Below, piece by piece: positions 1-5,170 of a stretch of 6,462 nucleotides of DNA. Both the position numbers and the translations under genes were made by a program. Each line of letters begins with the position of its first letter. Position 1 is the first letter of the stretch. The DNA comes from Clostridia bacterium. Its GTDB lineage: Bacteria; Bacillota; Clostridia; Oscillospirales; Acutalibacteraceae. The notes under the pieces are model-generated. The model had not been told where the DNA came from and made no database searches. It was given only the letters and a program-made list of their open reading frames with translations. Where the stretch lies: contig JAFOXT010000253.1 in NCBI GenBank assembly GCA_017425745.1, positions 1-6,462 on the forward strand. Direction: 5' to 3'.

Positions 1-2
1 GT

Positions 3-122
3 CCTACGGCAGTATTCGTTTCTTCCAATTTAACTTGGCTGGATATTTGCGGTTTAATTGGTGTGATAATTGTAGCTGTTCTTGTGGCACTTATTATATA
101 CCGCAACAAGAAAAAGAAATAA
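3..122 (+). CDS. C-terminal end of a membrane-anchored protein (5' partial)
   Basis: Only the last 39 codons and the TAA stop (120-122) are in the window; the frame is open to the left edge. The visible tail has about 16 mixed residues, then a hydrophobic stretch (GLIGVIIVAVLVALIIY), then RNKKKK at the very end. A single hydrophobic helix followed by a short basic tail is the usual layout of a C-terminal transmembrane anchor, with the basic end in the cytoplasm and the bulk of the protein outside or in the membrane. No LPxTG-type sorting motif precedes the helix, so sortase attachment is not indicated. It could also be the last helix of a multi-span protein. The function cannot be judged from this fragment. 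The gene converges on galT, and the stop is followed within 10 nt by a hairpin that brackets repeat copy 1. Confidence 0.7.
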   Translation, partial: PTAVFVSSNLTWLDICGLIGVIIVAVLVALIIYRNKKKK

Positions 123-131
123 TAAAAAGAA

Positions 132-163
132 GGCAGAGATTCGCTCCACGCGTAATCTCTGCC
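132..163 (-). terminator. Left bracketing hairpin of repeat copy 1; terminator for leftward transcription
   Basis: A perfect 10-bp stem, GGCAGAGATT (132-141) with AATCTCTGCC (154-163), encloses a 12-nt loop. On the + strand it is preceded by an A-rich tract (121-131) and has no T-run after it. Read leftward, the hairpin is followed by a T-rich tract. It therefore looks like an intrinsic terminator for - strand transcription arriving from galT through the repeat, rather than for the + strand gene just upstream. Confidence 0.6.
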
Positions 164-172
164 ACAGATTTC

Positions 173-412
173 CGATAAACGCACAAGAACAACAATGTTG
201 CTTTTATAAATAAAAAGTGTAGCAAGTTAAATTTAATATTAAGCATAGAAAAATCGTACAAAGCATCGAACTTTGTACGATTTTAACATTGTTTTGACCT
301 TTTTTTACCCTCTCGGAGTACCTATGTACGCCTTCGGGGTAAAGAAAAGGTCATCTTGCACATTTCTCAACAGTCTGACAGCTTGTCGAAAATTACTTTT
401 TCGACAAGCTGA
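173..412 (+). repeat. Structured 240-bp intergenic repeat, copy 1
   Basis: This is one of two copies in the window (the other is 2991-3230), in the same orientation and of exactly equal length, so they align at a constant offset of 2818. The first 24 nt (173-196) are identical. The next 53 nt (197-249) are AT-rich and diverged. The last 163 nt (250-412) differ at 6 positions: 285, 340, 359, 369, 371 and 394. Three hairpins sit in the conserved part. H1 is a perfect 14-bp stem (250-263/271-284). H2 is a bulged stem (296-310/337-352, about 15 bp with G344 bulged) topped by a GTAC/GTAC inner hairpin (318-329). H3 is a perfect 14-bp stem (379-392/398-411). Weaker possible long-range pairings are 165-170 with 372-377 and 191-196 with 288-293. 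No convincing ORF lies within it. It fills the gap between two convergent genes. It could be a MITE-like element, a structured RNA or a terminator-associated repeat; I do not recognise the family. Confidence 0.9.
250..284. terminator. Hairpin H1 of repeat copy 1, possible bidirectional terminator
   Basis: Arms AAAATCGTACAAAG and CTTTGTACGATTTT pair perfectly over 14 bp around a 7-nt loop, CATCGAA. The arms begin with A's and end with T's, so a short U-tract follows the stem in either direction. The stem could slow or stop RNA polymerase both ways. The G+C content of the stem is modest, so termination strength is uncertain, and the hairpin may instead be a structural part of the repeat. Confidence 0.5.
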
Positions 413-445
413 GGCGATTGATTTGAACAATCGCCTCAATTTTAT
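411..445 (+). terminator. Right bracketing hairpin of repeat copy 1; terminator for rightward transcription
   Basis: GAGGCGATTG (411-420) and CAATCGCCTC (428-437) form a perfect 10-bp stem with loop ATTTGAA, followed by AATTTTAT on the + strand. Read leftward there is no T-run after the stem, because the sequence goes directly into hairpin H3. It therefore fits a terminator for the + strand gene after passage through the repeat. It also lies only about 20 nt beyond the galT stop in the 3' UTR of that gene. Its sequence is unrelated to the left bracketing hairpin. Confidence 0.65.
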
Positions 446-456
446 GTAATTTTAAA

Positions 457-1947
457 TCAGATTACAGACTCAACAAACTTGCTGAATGCTGCCATGCCCT
501 TTTCGTCACGCTTGTAAACGCCTGCGTGCTCAAGAACCTTTGAGAATACCTTACCAACCTCGTCCTGAACAATCTTTTCAGCGTTTTCAGCAGTGATTGT
601 GTAGTTGCCCTTGAAGGATTCAGCCCATTCCTTGTGCTTTGCTGTAAGCTCGTTGTCAGCAAGATCAGTGCCGTTTACAAGTGCTTTTTCAACAAGCTTA
701 AGCTCTGTTTTGAGTCTTGCGGGAAGAACAGCAAGTCCCATTACTTCAATAAGACCGATGTTTTCCTTCTTGATGTTGTGAAGCTCCTTGTGGGGATGGT
801 AAACACCGTCGGGATGCTCCTCAGTTGTGATGTTGTTACGAAGAACAAGGTCAAGCTCGTAATTGTCGCCCTTCATTCTTGCAATAGGAGTAATTGTGTT
901 GTGCTTTTCGCCGTCTGTTTCTGCAAAAATGAATGCATCTTCGTCGGTGTAAGCTCTCCATGCAGTGAGAATTTTTTCGCCAAGCTCTACAAGTCTGTCA
1001 CTGTCCTTGCCTGAAAGACGGATAACTGACATAGGCCACTTAACTGTGCCGATTTTTACGTCGGGATAGTCCTTTGAAGTGAATTCCTTTTCAACCGGTG
1101 CCTTAGCCATTGCAAATTCGTAGTTACCGCCCTGGAAATGCTCGTGTGAGAGAATTGAGCCGCCTACAATGGGAAGGTCTGCGTTTGAGCCGATAAAGTA
1201 GTGAGGGAAGAGCTTTACAAAGTCAAAGAGCTTTTTGAAAGCCTTGCCGTCAATTACCATAGGTGTGTGGCTGCCGTTGAAAACGATGCAGTGCTCGTTA
1301 TAGTAAACATAGGGTGAATACTGGAAGCCCCACTGCTGACCGTCGATTTCAATAGGAATAATTCTGTGATTCTGTCTTGCGGGATGGTTGATTCTGCCTC
1401 TGTAGCCTTCGTTTTCAATGCAGAGAAGACACTTGGGATATGAGCTTGCCTTTGCGTTTCTTGCAGCAGCAATTGCCTTGGGGTCCTTCTCGGGCTTTGA
1501 AAGGTTGATTGTGATATCAATTTCGCCGTATTCTGTTTCTGTTTTCCACTTCATATCCTTTTTGATACGGTAGCGACGGATATAGTCTGTGTCACGGCTT
1601 AATTTATAATAGTAGTCTGTTGCCATTTCAGGAGAGATTTCATAAAGCTCGTTAAAGTCAGAAATAACCTCTGAGGGTCTTGGCACAAGAGCAGACATAA
1701 CCTTTGTATCAAAAAGGTCACGGCTTGTAATGTCGTCTTCAATAAGACCTGTTTCAACTGCAAATGAAAGAATTTCTGAAAGAATTTCTTCAAGACCTTC
1801 GTATTCGCACTCGCCTTGAGGCTCGTTATATTCGTCAAGATTAAGGATTTCAAGAATACGGTTGACAGTGTAGATTTCGTCTTCCTTTTCAATAAGTCCG
1901 CATTCAAGACCGTAGTTGATAAGTTTTCTTATGCTGGTGTTAATCAT
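457..1947 (-). CDS. galT: UTP/UDP-glucose--hexose-1-phosphate uridylyltransferase, class II GalT
   Basis: It encodes 496 residues, the usual size of the Firmicutes-type (class II) galactose-1-phosphate uridylyltransferases, which exchange UMP between UDP-glucose and galactose-1-phosphate in the cytoplasmic Leloir pathway. The N-terminus (about 1-36: LINYGLECGLIEKEDE, then YTVNRILEIL) matches the family's opening. A CLLCIENEGYRGR segment lies at about 173-185 and YNEHC at 216-220. The active-site block LPIVGGSILSHEHFQGG (about 258-274) carries the HxH of the nucleotidyl-transfer site. The start is set by GGAGG (1955-1959 complement), 7 nt before ATG at 1947-1945. The gene stands alone: no galK or galE is beside it, and the neighbour upstream is a divergent dehydrogenase. 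Repeat copy 1 follows its stop and would be part of its 3' UTR if the leftmost hairpin is the terminator. The family assignment is confident; activity on other hexose-1-phosphates cannot be excluded. Confidence 0.95.
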   Translation of the reverse strand: MINTSIRKLINYGLECGLIEKEDEIYTVNRILEILNLDEYNEPQGECEYEGLEEILSEILSFAVETGLIEDDITSRDLFDTKVMSALVPRPSEVISDFNELYEISPEMATDYYYKLSRDTDYIRRYRIKKDMKWKTETEYGEIDITINLSKPEKDPKAIAAARNAKASSYPKCLLCIENEGYRGRINHPARQNHRIIPIEIDGQQWGFQYSPYVYYNEHCIVFNGSHTPMVIDGKAFKKLFDFVKLFPHYFIGSNADLPIVGGSILSHEHFQGGNYEFAMAKAPVEKEFTSKDYPDVKIGTVKWPMSVIRLSGKDSDRLVELGEKILTAWRAYTDEDAFIFAETDGEKHNTITPIARMKGDNYELDLVLRNNITTEEHPDGVYHPHKELHNIKKENIGLIEVMGLAVLPARLKTELKLVEKALVNGTDLADNELTAKHKEWAESFKGNYTITAENAEKIVQDEVGKVFSKVLEHAGVYKRDEKGMAAFSKFVESVI

Positions 1948-1979
1948 AATGCTTCCTCCGTTTTAGTTTTCTGTCATTA

Positions 1980-2009
1980 ATAATACACCAAAAAGCACTT
2001 AAAAATCAA
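1980..2009 (-). promoter_or_regulatory. Predicted sigma-A promoter of galT
   Basis: On the - strand, TTGATT (complement of 2004-2009) and TATTAT (complement of 1980-1985) are separated by 18 nt, close to the sigma-70/A consensus. Transcription would begin near 1973 and give a leader of about 25 nt that holds the GGAGG Shine-Dalgarno. No riboswitch fits in so short a leader. I see no clear operator palindrome, so galactose control cannot be read from the sequence. Confidence 0.55.
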
Positions 2010-2032
2010 TAATTACAACAGGAAAATTTGTC

Positions 2033-2061
2033 TTGAAGTAAAAGAATTTATGTGTTATACT
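2033..2061 (+). promoter_or_regulatory. Predicted sigma-A promoter of the SDR gene, with extended -10
   Basis: TTGAAG (2033-2038) and TATACT (2056-2061) are 17 nt apart, and TGT directly before the -10 box supplies the extended -10 TGn. Transcription would start near 2067-2068, giving a leader of about 32 nt before the ATG at 2100. The -35 region lies back to back with the galT promoter; the two -35 boxes are about 23 bp apart. Confidence 0.7.
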
Positions 2062-2099
2062 TGTGACTGGCAGATTTGTATAAACAAAGGAGGAAAAAT

Positions 2100-2936
2100 A
2101 TGAGTGCATATTGCTGGTTTGATTATGCAACTGTAATTCTTACAGGTGCTTCAAGCGGTATCGGTAAAGACCTTGCTATAAGACTTGTAAAGGAGCACGG
2201 CTGTAACGTTATCGGTATTGCAAGAAACGTTGAAAGACTTGAGGGTGTAAAAAATGAGCTTGGTGCTCTCGGTCATAAATTCAGCTACTACTCAATGGAT
2301 GTTTCAAACAAGGAGGGCTGGGAAAACCTTAAATCTGAGCTTACAGAGAAAGGCATTAAGGCAGATATTCTTATCAATAATGCAGGTGTGCTTCCCAAGT
2401 TTGACAGCTTCCTTCACTATACAACAGAAGAAATTGAAAAGGCTATGAAAATCAACTTCTATTCAGCAGTATACTCAATGGAGGTTATGATGCCCTATAT
2501 TATGGAGTCAGAAAGAGCAGGCATTATCAACATTGCTTCTTCAGCGGCTCTTTGCTCTCTTGCAGGTACATCAGTTTACTCAGCAAGTAAGGCTGCACTT
2601 AAATCCTTCACCGATTCTATCAGAGAAGAGGTAAGAGGCAAGTGCTATATCGGTCTTTTCTGTCCCGGCTTTACAAAAACAAGCATTTTAAGAGAGCAGG
2701 GCGAGGTTGCTTCAGGTGCACAGAAGGTTATGGACTTCATCAGCACAGACTGCGACAAAATGGTTGATATGATTATCAAGGGTATGTGGCAGAAAAAGTC
2801 CAACCGTGTTCTCGGCGCAGACGCAAAAATGATGTGCGAGGGCAACAAGATTGCAGGTGCGAAGTTCAACTTTATCTGCAGTCAGGTTATGCGACTTTCA
2901 GGTGTAAGCCTTTTCAAGTCCATATTTGAGGATTAA
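2100..2936 (+). CDS. Classical short-chain dehydrogenase/reductase, substrate unknown
   Basis: The 278-residue protein has the motifs of classical SDR oxidoreductases in order: TGASSGIG nucleotide-binding loop (15-22), NNAG (93-96), the catalytic serine region IASS (145-148), the YSASK catalytic Tyr160/Lys164, and a PG motif (189-190). Arg42 after the second strand (ARNVERL) suggests NADP(H) rather than NAD(H); this is inference. It is probably cytoplasmic, with no signal peptide. The C-terminal part after about 205 is longer than in a minimal 250-residue SDR and is not diagnostic. The start is the ATG at 2100, because AAAGGAGG (2086-2093) lies 6 nt upstream; an in-frame TTG at 2076 would put the ribosome site inside the gene. 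It has its own promoter, is divergent from galT and is followed by repeat copy 2. The substrate (sugar, lipid, polyol or other) cannot be told; proximity to galT is weak evidence for a carbohydrate role. Confidence 0.92.
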   Translation: MSAYCWFDYATVILTGASSGIGKDLAIRLVKEHGCNVIGIARNVERLEGVKNELGALGHKFSYYSMDVSNKEGWENLKSELTEKGIKADILINNAGVLPKFDSFLHYTTEEIEKAMKINFYSAVYSMEVMMPYIMESERAGIINIASSAALCSLAGTSVYSASKAALKSFTDSIREEVRGKCYIGLFCPGFTKTSILREQGEVASGAQKVMDFISTDCDKMVDMIIKGMWQKKSNRVLGADAKMMCEGNKIAGAKFNFICSQVMRLSGVSLFKSIFED

Positions 2937-2955
2937 AATATTACGGCGTAAAAAA

Positions 2956-2983
2956 GAGAGAAAGCCCCTGACGGTTTTCTCTC
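2956..2983 (-). terminator. Left bracketing hairpin of repeat copy 2; terminator for leftward transcription
   Basis: GAGAGAAA (2956-2963) pairs with TTTCTCTC (2976-2983), and the stem can extend inward by a G-U and two C-G pairs. It follows a run of A's on the + strand, so read leftward it ends in a strong T-run, as expected for an intrinsic terminator of the - strand aro operon. No T-run follows on the + strand. Its 28 nt match the right bracketing hairpin (3231-3258) at 27 positions; the single difference is at 2971 versus 3246. Confidence 0.65.
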
Positions 2984-2990
2984 AGACTGT

Positions 2991-3230
2991 CGATAAACGC
3001 ACAAGAACAACAATCTCTTTAATAAATAGAGAAAGCGTAATATAATTAACTTAAAATGAATAGAAAGAAAATCGTACAAAGCATCGAACTTTGTACGATT
3101 TTGACATTGTTTTGACCTTTTTTTACCCTCTCGGAGTACCTATGTACGCCTTCGGGGAAAAGAAAAGGTCATCTTGTACATTTCTCGAAAGTCTGACAGC
3201 TTGTCGAAAATAACTTTTTCGACAAGCTGA
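2991..3230 (+). repeat. Structured 240-bp intergenic repeat, copy 2
   Basis: It matches copy 1 (173-412) without any net gap. The left box 2991-3014 is identical, the spacer 3015-3067 is diverged, and 3068-3230 is 157/163 identical. The hairpins are H1 at 3068-3102, H2 at 3114-3170 and H3 at 3197-3229. The stems of H1 and H3 are unchanged between copies. One change, A at 3158 for T, costs a pair in H2; the remaining changes are in linkers or in the H3 loop. The diverged spacer has its own small inverted repeat, TCTCT (3014-3018) with AGAGA (3028-3032). A closing helix TCAGACT (2982-2988) with AGTCTGA (3190-3196) is possible and would keep a counterpart in copy 1 through a G-U pair. It lies between the convergent SDR gene and aroF. 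No plausible ORF was found. Confidence 0.9.
3068..3102. terminator. Hairpin H1 of repeat copy 2, possible bidirectional terminator
   Basis: The 35-nt hairpin is identical to that of copy 1, with a 14-bp stem, a CATCGAA loop, A's opening the stem and T's closing it. On either strand it presents a stem followed by a short U-tract. Its complete conservation while the adjoining spacer has diverged shows that the sequence or fold matters to the element, or that the copies recently exchanged this part. Confidence 0.5.
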
Positions 3231-3267
3231 GAGAGAAAGCCCCTGCCGGTTTTCTCTCTTTCATTTT
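3231..3267 (+). terminator. Right bracketing hairpin of repeat copy 2; terminator for rightward transcription
   Basis: The hairpin GAGAGAAA (3231-3238)/TTTCTCTC (3251-3258) is followed on the + strand by TTTCATTTTTT, a good U-tract, so it should end transcripts from the SDR gene after they have crossed the repeat. Read leftward it has no U-tract. The T-run reaches the aroF stop codon at 3270-3268. It is a near-perfect direct copy of the left bracketing hairpin at 2956-2983. Confidence 0.7.
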
Positions 3268-4296
3268 TTAAAGCAGATCAGCTAAATCGTAAATAAGCTT
3301 TTCGGTTTTCTCCCAGCCAAGGCAAGGGTCGGTTATGGATTTTCCATAAATGCATTCCTCAGCCTTTTGAGCTCCGTCTTCAATATAGCTTTCTATCATA
3401 AGACCCTTTACAAGCTTTCTGATGTCGGATGAATGACGGCAGGAGTGAATGATTTCTTTTGCAATTCTGGGCTGCTCCATCCATTTCTTTCCTGAGTTTG
3501 CGTGGTTTGTGTCAATGATTACAGCGGGATTTTTAAGACCTGATTTATCATATGCTTCTGCAAGATGGATAAGGTCCTCATAGTGGTAATTGGGCATGGA
3601 CTGACCGTGCTTGTTTACATAACCTCTTAAAATTGCATGAGCAAGAGGATTACCCTGACTTTCAACCTCCCAGCCTCTGTAGATAAAGGTGTGGGAATGC
3701 TGAGCAGCAGTAATAGAATTCATCATTACGGAAATATCTCCACCTGTGGGGTTTTTCATACCTACAGGAATGTCAAAACCGCTTGCGGTAAGGCGATGCT
3801 GCTGATTTTCAACAGATCTTGCACCGATTGCAACATATGACAGAACATCATTGAGATATCTGTAATTTTCAGGGTAAAGCATTTCATCGGCACAGGTAAA
3901 GCCTGTTTCATGCATTGCTCTTATGTGAAGATTTCTGATTGCAATAACACCCTTTAACATATCTTCGCTTTTAAGCGGGTCGGGCTGATGAAGCATACCC
4001 TTGTATCCGTCACCCGTTGTACGGGGCTTGTTGGTATAAATTCTCGGAATAATTAAAATTTTGTCAGCAACCTTATCCTGAACCGTTCTGAGTCTTGATA
4101 TGTAATCAATTACACTGTCGTCATTGTCAGCAGAGCAGGGGCCGATAACAAGAATGAAGCGGTCATCTCTGCTTTCAAAAATCGCTTTGATTTCTCCGTC
4201 GCGCTTTGCTTTCATTTGTTCAAGCTTATATGTAATGGGATACTGTTCTTTTATCTCCATAGGAATGGGTAATTTTCTTTTGAAATTCATATTCAT
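3268..4296 (-). CDS. aroF: 3-deoxy-7-phosphoheptulonate (DAHP) synthase, class I-alpha
   Basis: It catalyses condensation of phosphoenolpyruvate and erythrose-4-phosphate to DAHP, the entry step of the shikimate pathway, in the cytoplasm. The 342 residues match the E. coli AroF/AroG/AroH type along their length: IGPCS (51-55), KPRTT (90-94), GARSVENQQHR (159-168), TNHANS (263-268), IESYIEDG (301-308) and YGKSITDPCLGWE (317-329). The expected metal ligands are Cys54, His265, Glu302 and Asp323. There is no fused ACT or chorismate mutase domain; any feedback site would lie in the short N-terminal extension (about 1-45), but which amino acid acts cannot be read. The start is ATG 4296-4294 because AGGAGG lies 9 nt upstream; an in-frame TTG at 4326 would place that site inside the gene. 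It is the last gene of the aro/tyr operon, 16 nt after the tyrA stop. The symbol is generic: aroF, aroG and aroH are not separable here. Confidence 0.94.
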   Translation of the reverse strand: MNMNFKRKLPIPMEIKEQYPITYKLEQMKAKRDGEIKAIFESRDDRFILVIGPCSADNDDSVIDYISRLRTVQDKVADKILIIPRIYTNKPRTTGDGYKGMLHQPDPLKSEDMLKGVIAIRNLHIRAMHETGFTCADEMLYPENYRYLNDVLSYVAIGARSVENQQHRLTASGFDIPVGMKNPTGGDISVMMNSITAAQHSHTFIYRGWEVESQGNPLAHAILRGYVNKHGQSMPNYHYEDLIHLAEAYDKSGLKNPAVIIDTNHANSGKKWMEQPRIAKEIIHSCRHSSDIRKLVKGLMIESYIEDGAQKAEECIYGKSITDPCLGWEKTEKLIYDLADLL

Positions 4297-4312
4297 TATC
4301 GTTTTCCTCCTG

Positions 4313-5170
4313 TTATTTTTTATCAAACAATGCTCTGCGTTCAGTTGAATGCTGCATCATTTTTCTCATAGCTTCAACATCATCATTTTGGAGCATTGAT
4401 TTAAGTTCAGTAAATTTGTTTATGAACAGATTCATCTGTTCAAGAAGCGCCGCTTTATTTTCTATAAAAAGCTCACTCCACATAAGGTCGTTTATGCGTG
4501 CAATTCGTGTAAGGTCACGGAAAGAGTCACCTGTAAACTTTTCCATATTCTCTTTGTCGTTACAGGTCATAAGAGTTATGGCAATACAGTGAGTAAGCTG
4601 TGAAAGAAAGCCTATCATTTCATCGTGCTCCTCAGGTGAAAGAGTTGTTACGTTTGAAAAGCCCAACAATCTTCCAAGCTCCATACAGGTACTGATGGCT
4701 TCAGGTGTATTCTTATCTGTGGGAGTAACAATGTAGTTTGCTCCCGCAAACATTTTGTCTGTGCTGTTTTCAACACCTGAAACCTCTCGGCCCGCCATTG
4801 GGTGAGCTGCTATAAATTCCACGTCTGAGCGAAGAATTTCCTGAATTTTATAGACGATGCTGCATTTTACGCCTGTTACGTCGGTTATAAGTGAACCGCT
4901 TTTTAAAAGACTCTGATTCTGCTCAATCCACTCCACAAAAACGTGAGGGTACAAAGCAAATATCACTATGTCCGCTTCGCTTATAATTCTTTCATCAAGC
5001 TCAATACTGCCCTCATCAATAATACCCTCTCTGAGTGCATAGTCAATTGAGCTTTGCTCTTTTGTTATTGCGCTTATATGAAAGCCGAACCGTTTCAGAA
5101 TTCTTGCGTAACTGCCGCCGAGAAGACCAAGGCCGACTATCATTATTTTTTTGTTTACATTTACTATCAT
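4313..5170 (-). CDS. tyrA: Prephenate dehydrogenase (tyrosine biosynthesis)
   Basis: It oxidatively decarboxylates prephenate to 4-hydroxyphenylpyruvate with NAD(P)+. The 285 residues show an N-terminal Rossmann fold with GLGLLGG (13-19), DVTGVK (97-102), the catalytic-histidine block AAHPMAG (121-127), a second conserved histidine in SQLTH (190-194), and the substrate-binding FRDLTRIA (217-224). It ends soon after the helical dimerisation domain, without the C-terminal ACT domain seen in longer Bacillus-type TyrA, so feedback through an ACT domain is unlikely. No chorismate mutase domain is fused. The start ATG (5170-5168) overlaps the aroA stop as ATGA, which with a weak upstream AGAGG suggests translational coupling; an internal ATG nine codons later lacks that support. 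An arogenate dehydrogenase specificity cannot be excluded. Confidence 0.94.
   Translation of the reverse strand: MIVNVNKKIMIVGLGLLGGSYARILKRFGFHISAITKEQSSIDYALREGIIDEGSIELDERIISEADIVIFALYPHVFVEWIEQNQSLLKSGSLITDVTGVKCSIVYKIQEILRSDVEFIAAHPMAGREVSGVENSTDKMFAGANYIVTPTDKNTPEAISTCMELGRLLGFSNVTTLSPEEHDEMIGFLSQLTHCIAITLMTCNDKENMEKFTGDSFRDLTRIARINDLMWSELFIENKAALLEQMNLFINKFTELKSMLQNDDVEAMRKMMQHSTERRALFDKK

Noticed and set aside
3..122. LPxTG-type sortase-anchored protein
   Set aside because: The hydrophobic helix and basic tail fit, but no LPxTG or close variant is present in the visible residues before the helix.
173..412. Group II (IIC) intron remnant, since IIC introns target terminator hairpins
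   Set aside because: At 240 nt it has no recognisable domain V, no GTGYG 5' end and no reverse transcriptase; only the terminator association is similar.
173..412. CRISPR array, tRNA or known riboswitch in the intergenic region
   Set aside because: There are no short regularly spaced direct repeats, no cloverleaf and no recognisable aptamer core; the element also lies after stop codons rather than in leaders.
634..1014. 126-codon + strand open frame antisense to galT
   Set aside because: It lies wholly within galT in another frame, has a cysteine/leucine/valine-rich composition typical of an antisense shadow, and has no ribosome site or family motif.
2076..2099. TTG as upstream start for the SDR gene
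   Set aside because: The AAAGGAGG ribosome site lies inside this extension and points to the ATG at 2100.
4297..4326. TTG as upstream start for DAHP synthase
   Set aside because: It would translate the AGGAGG site and overlap the tyrA end; the ATG at 4296 is correctly spaced.
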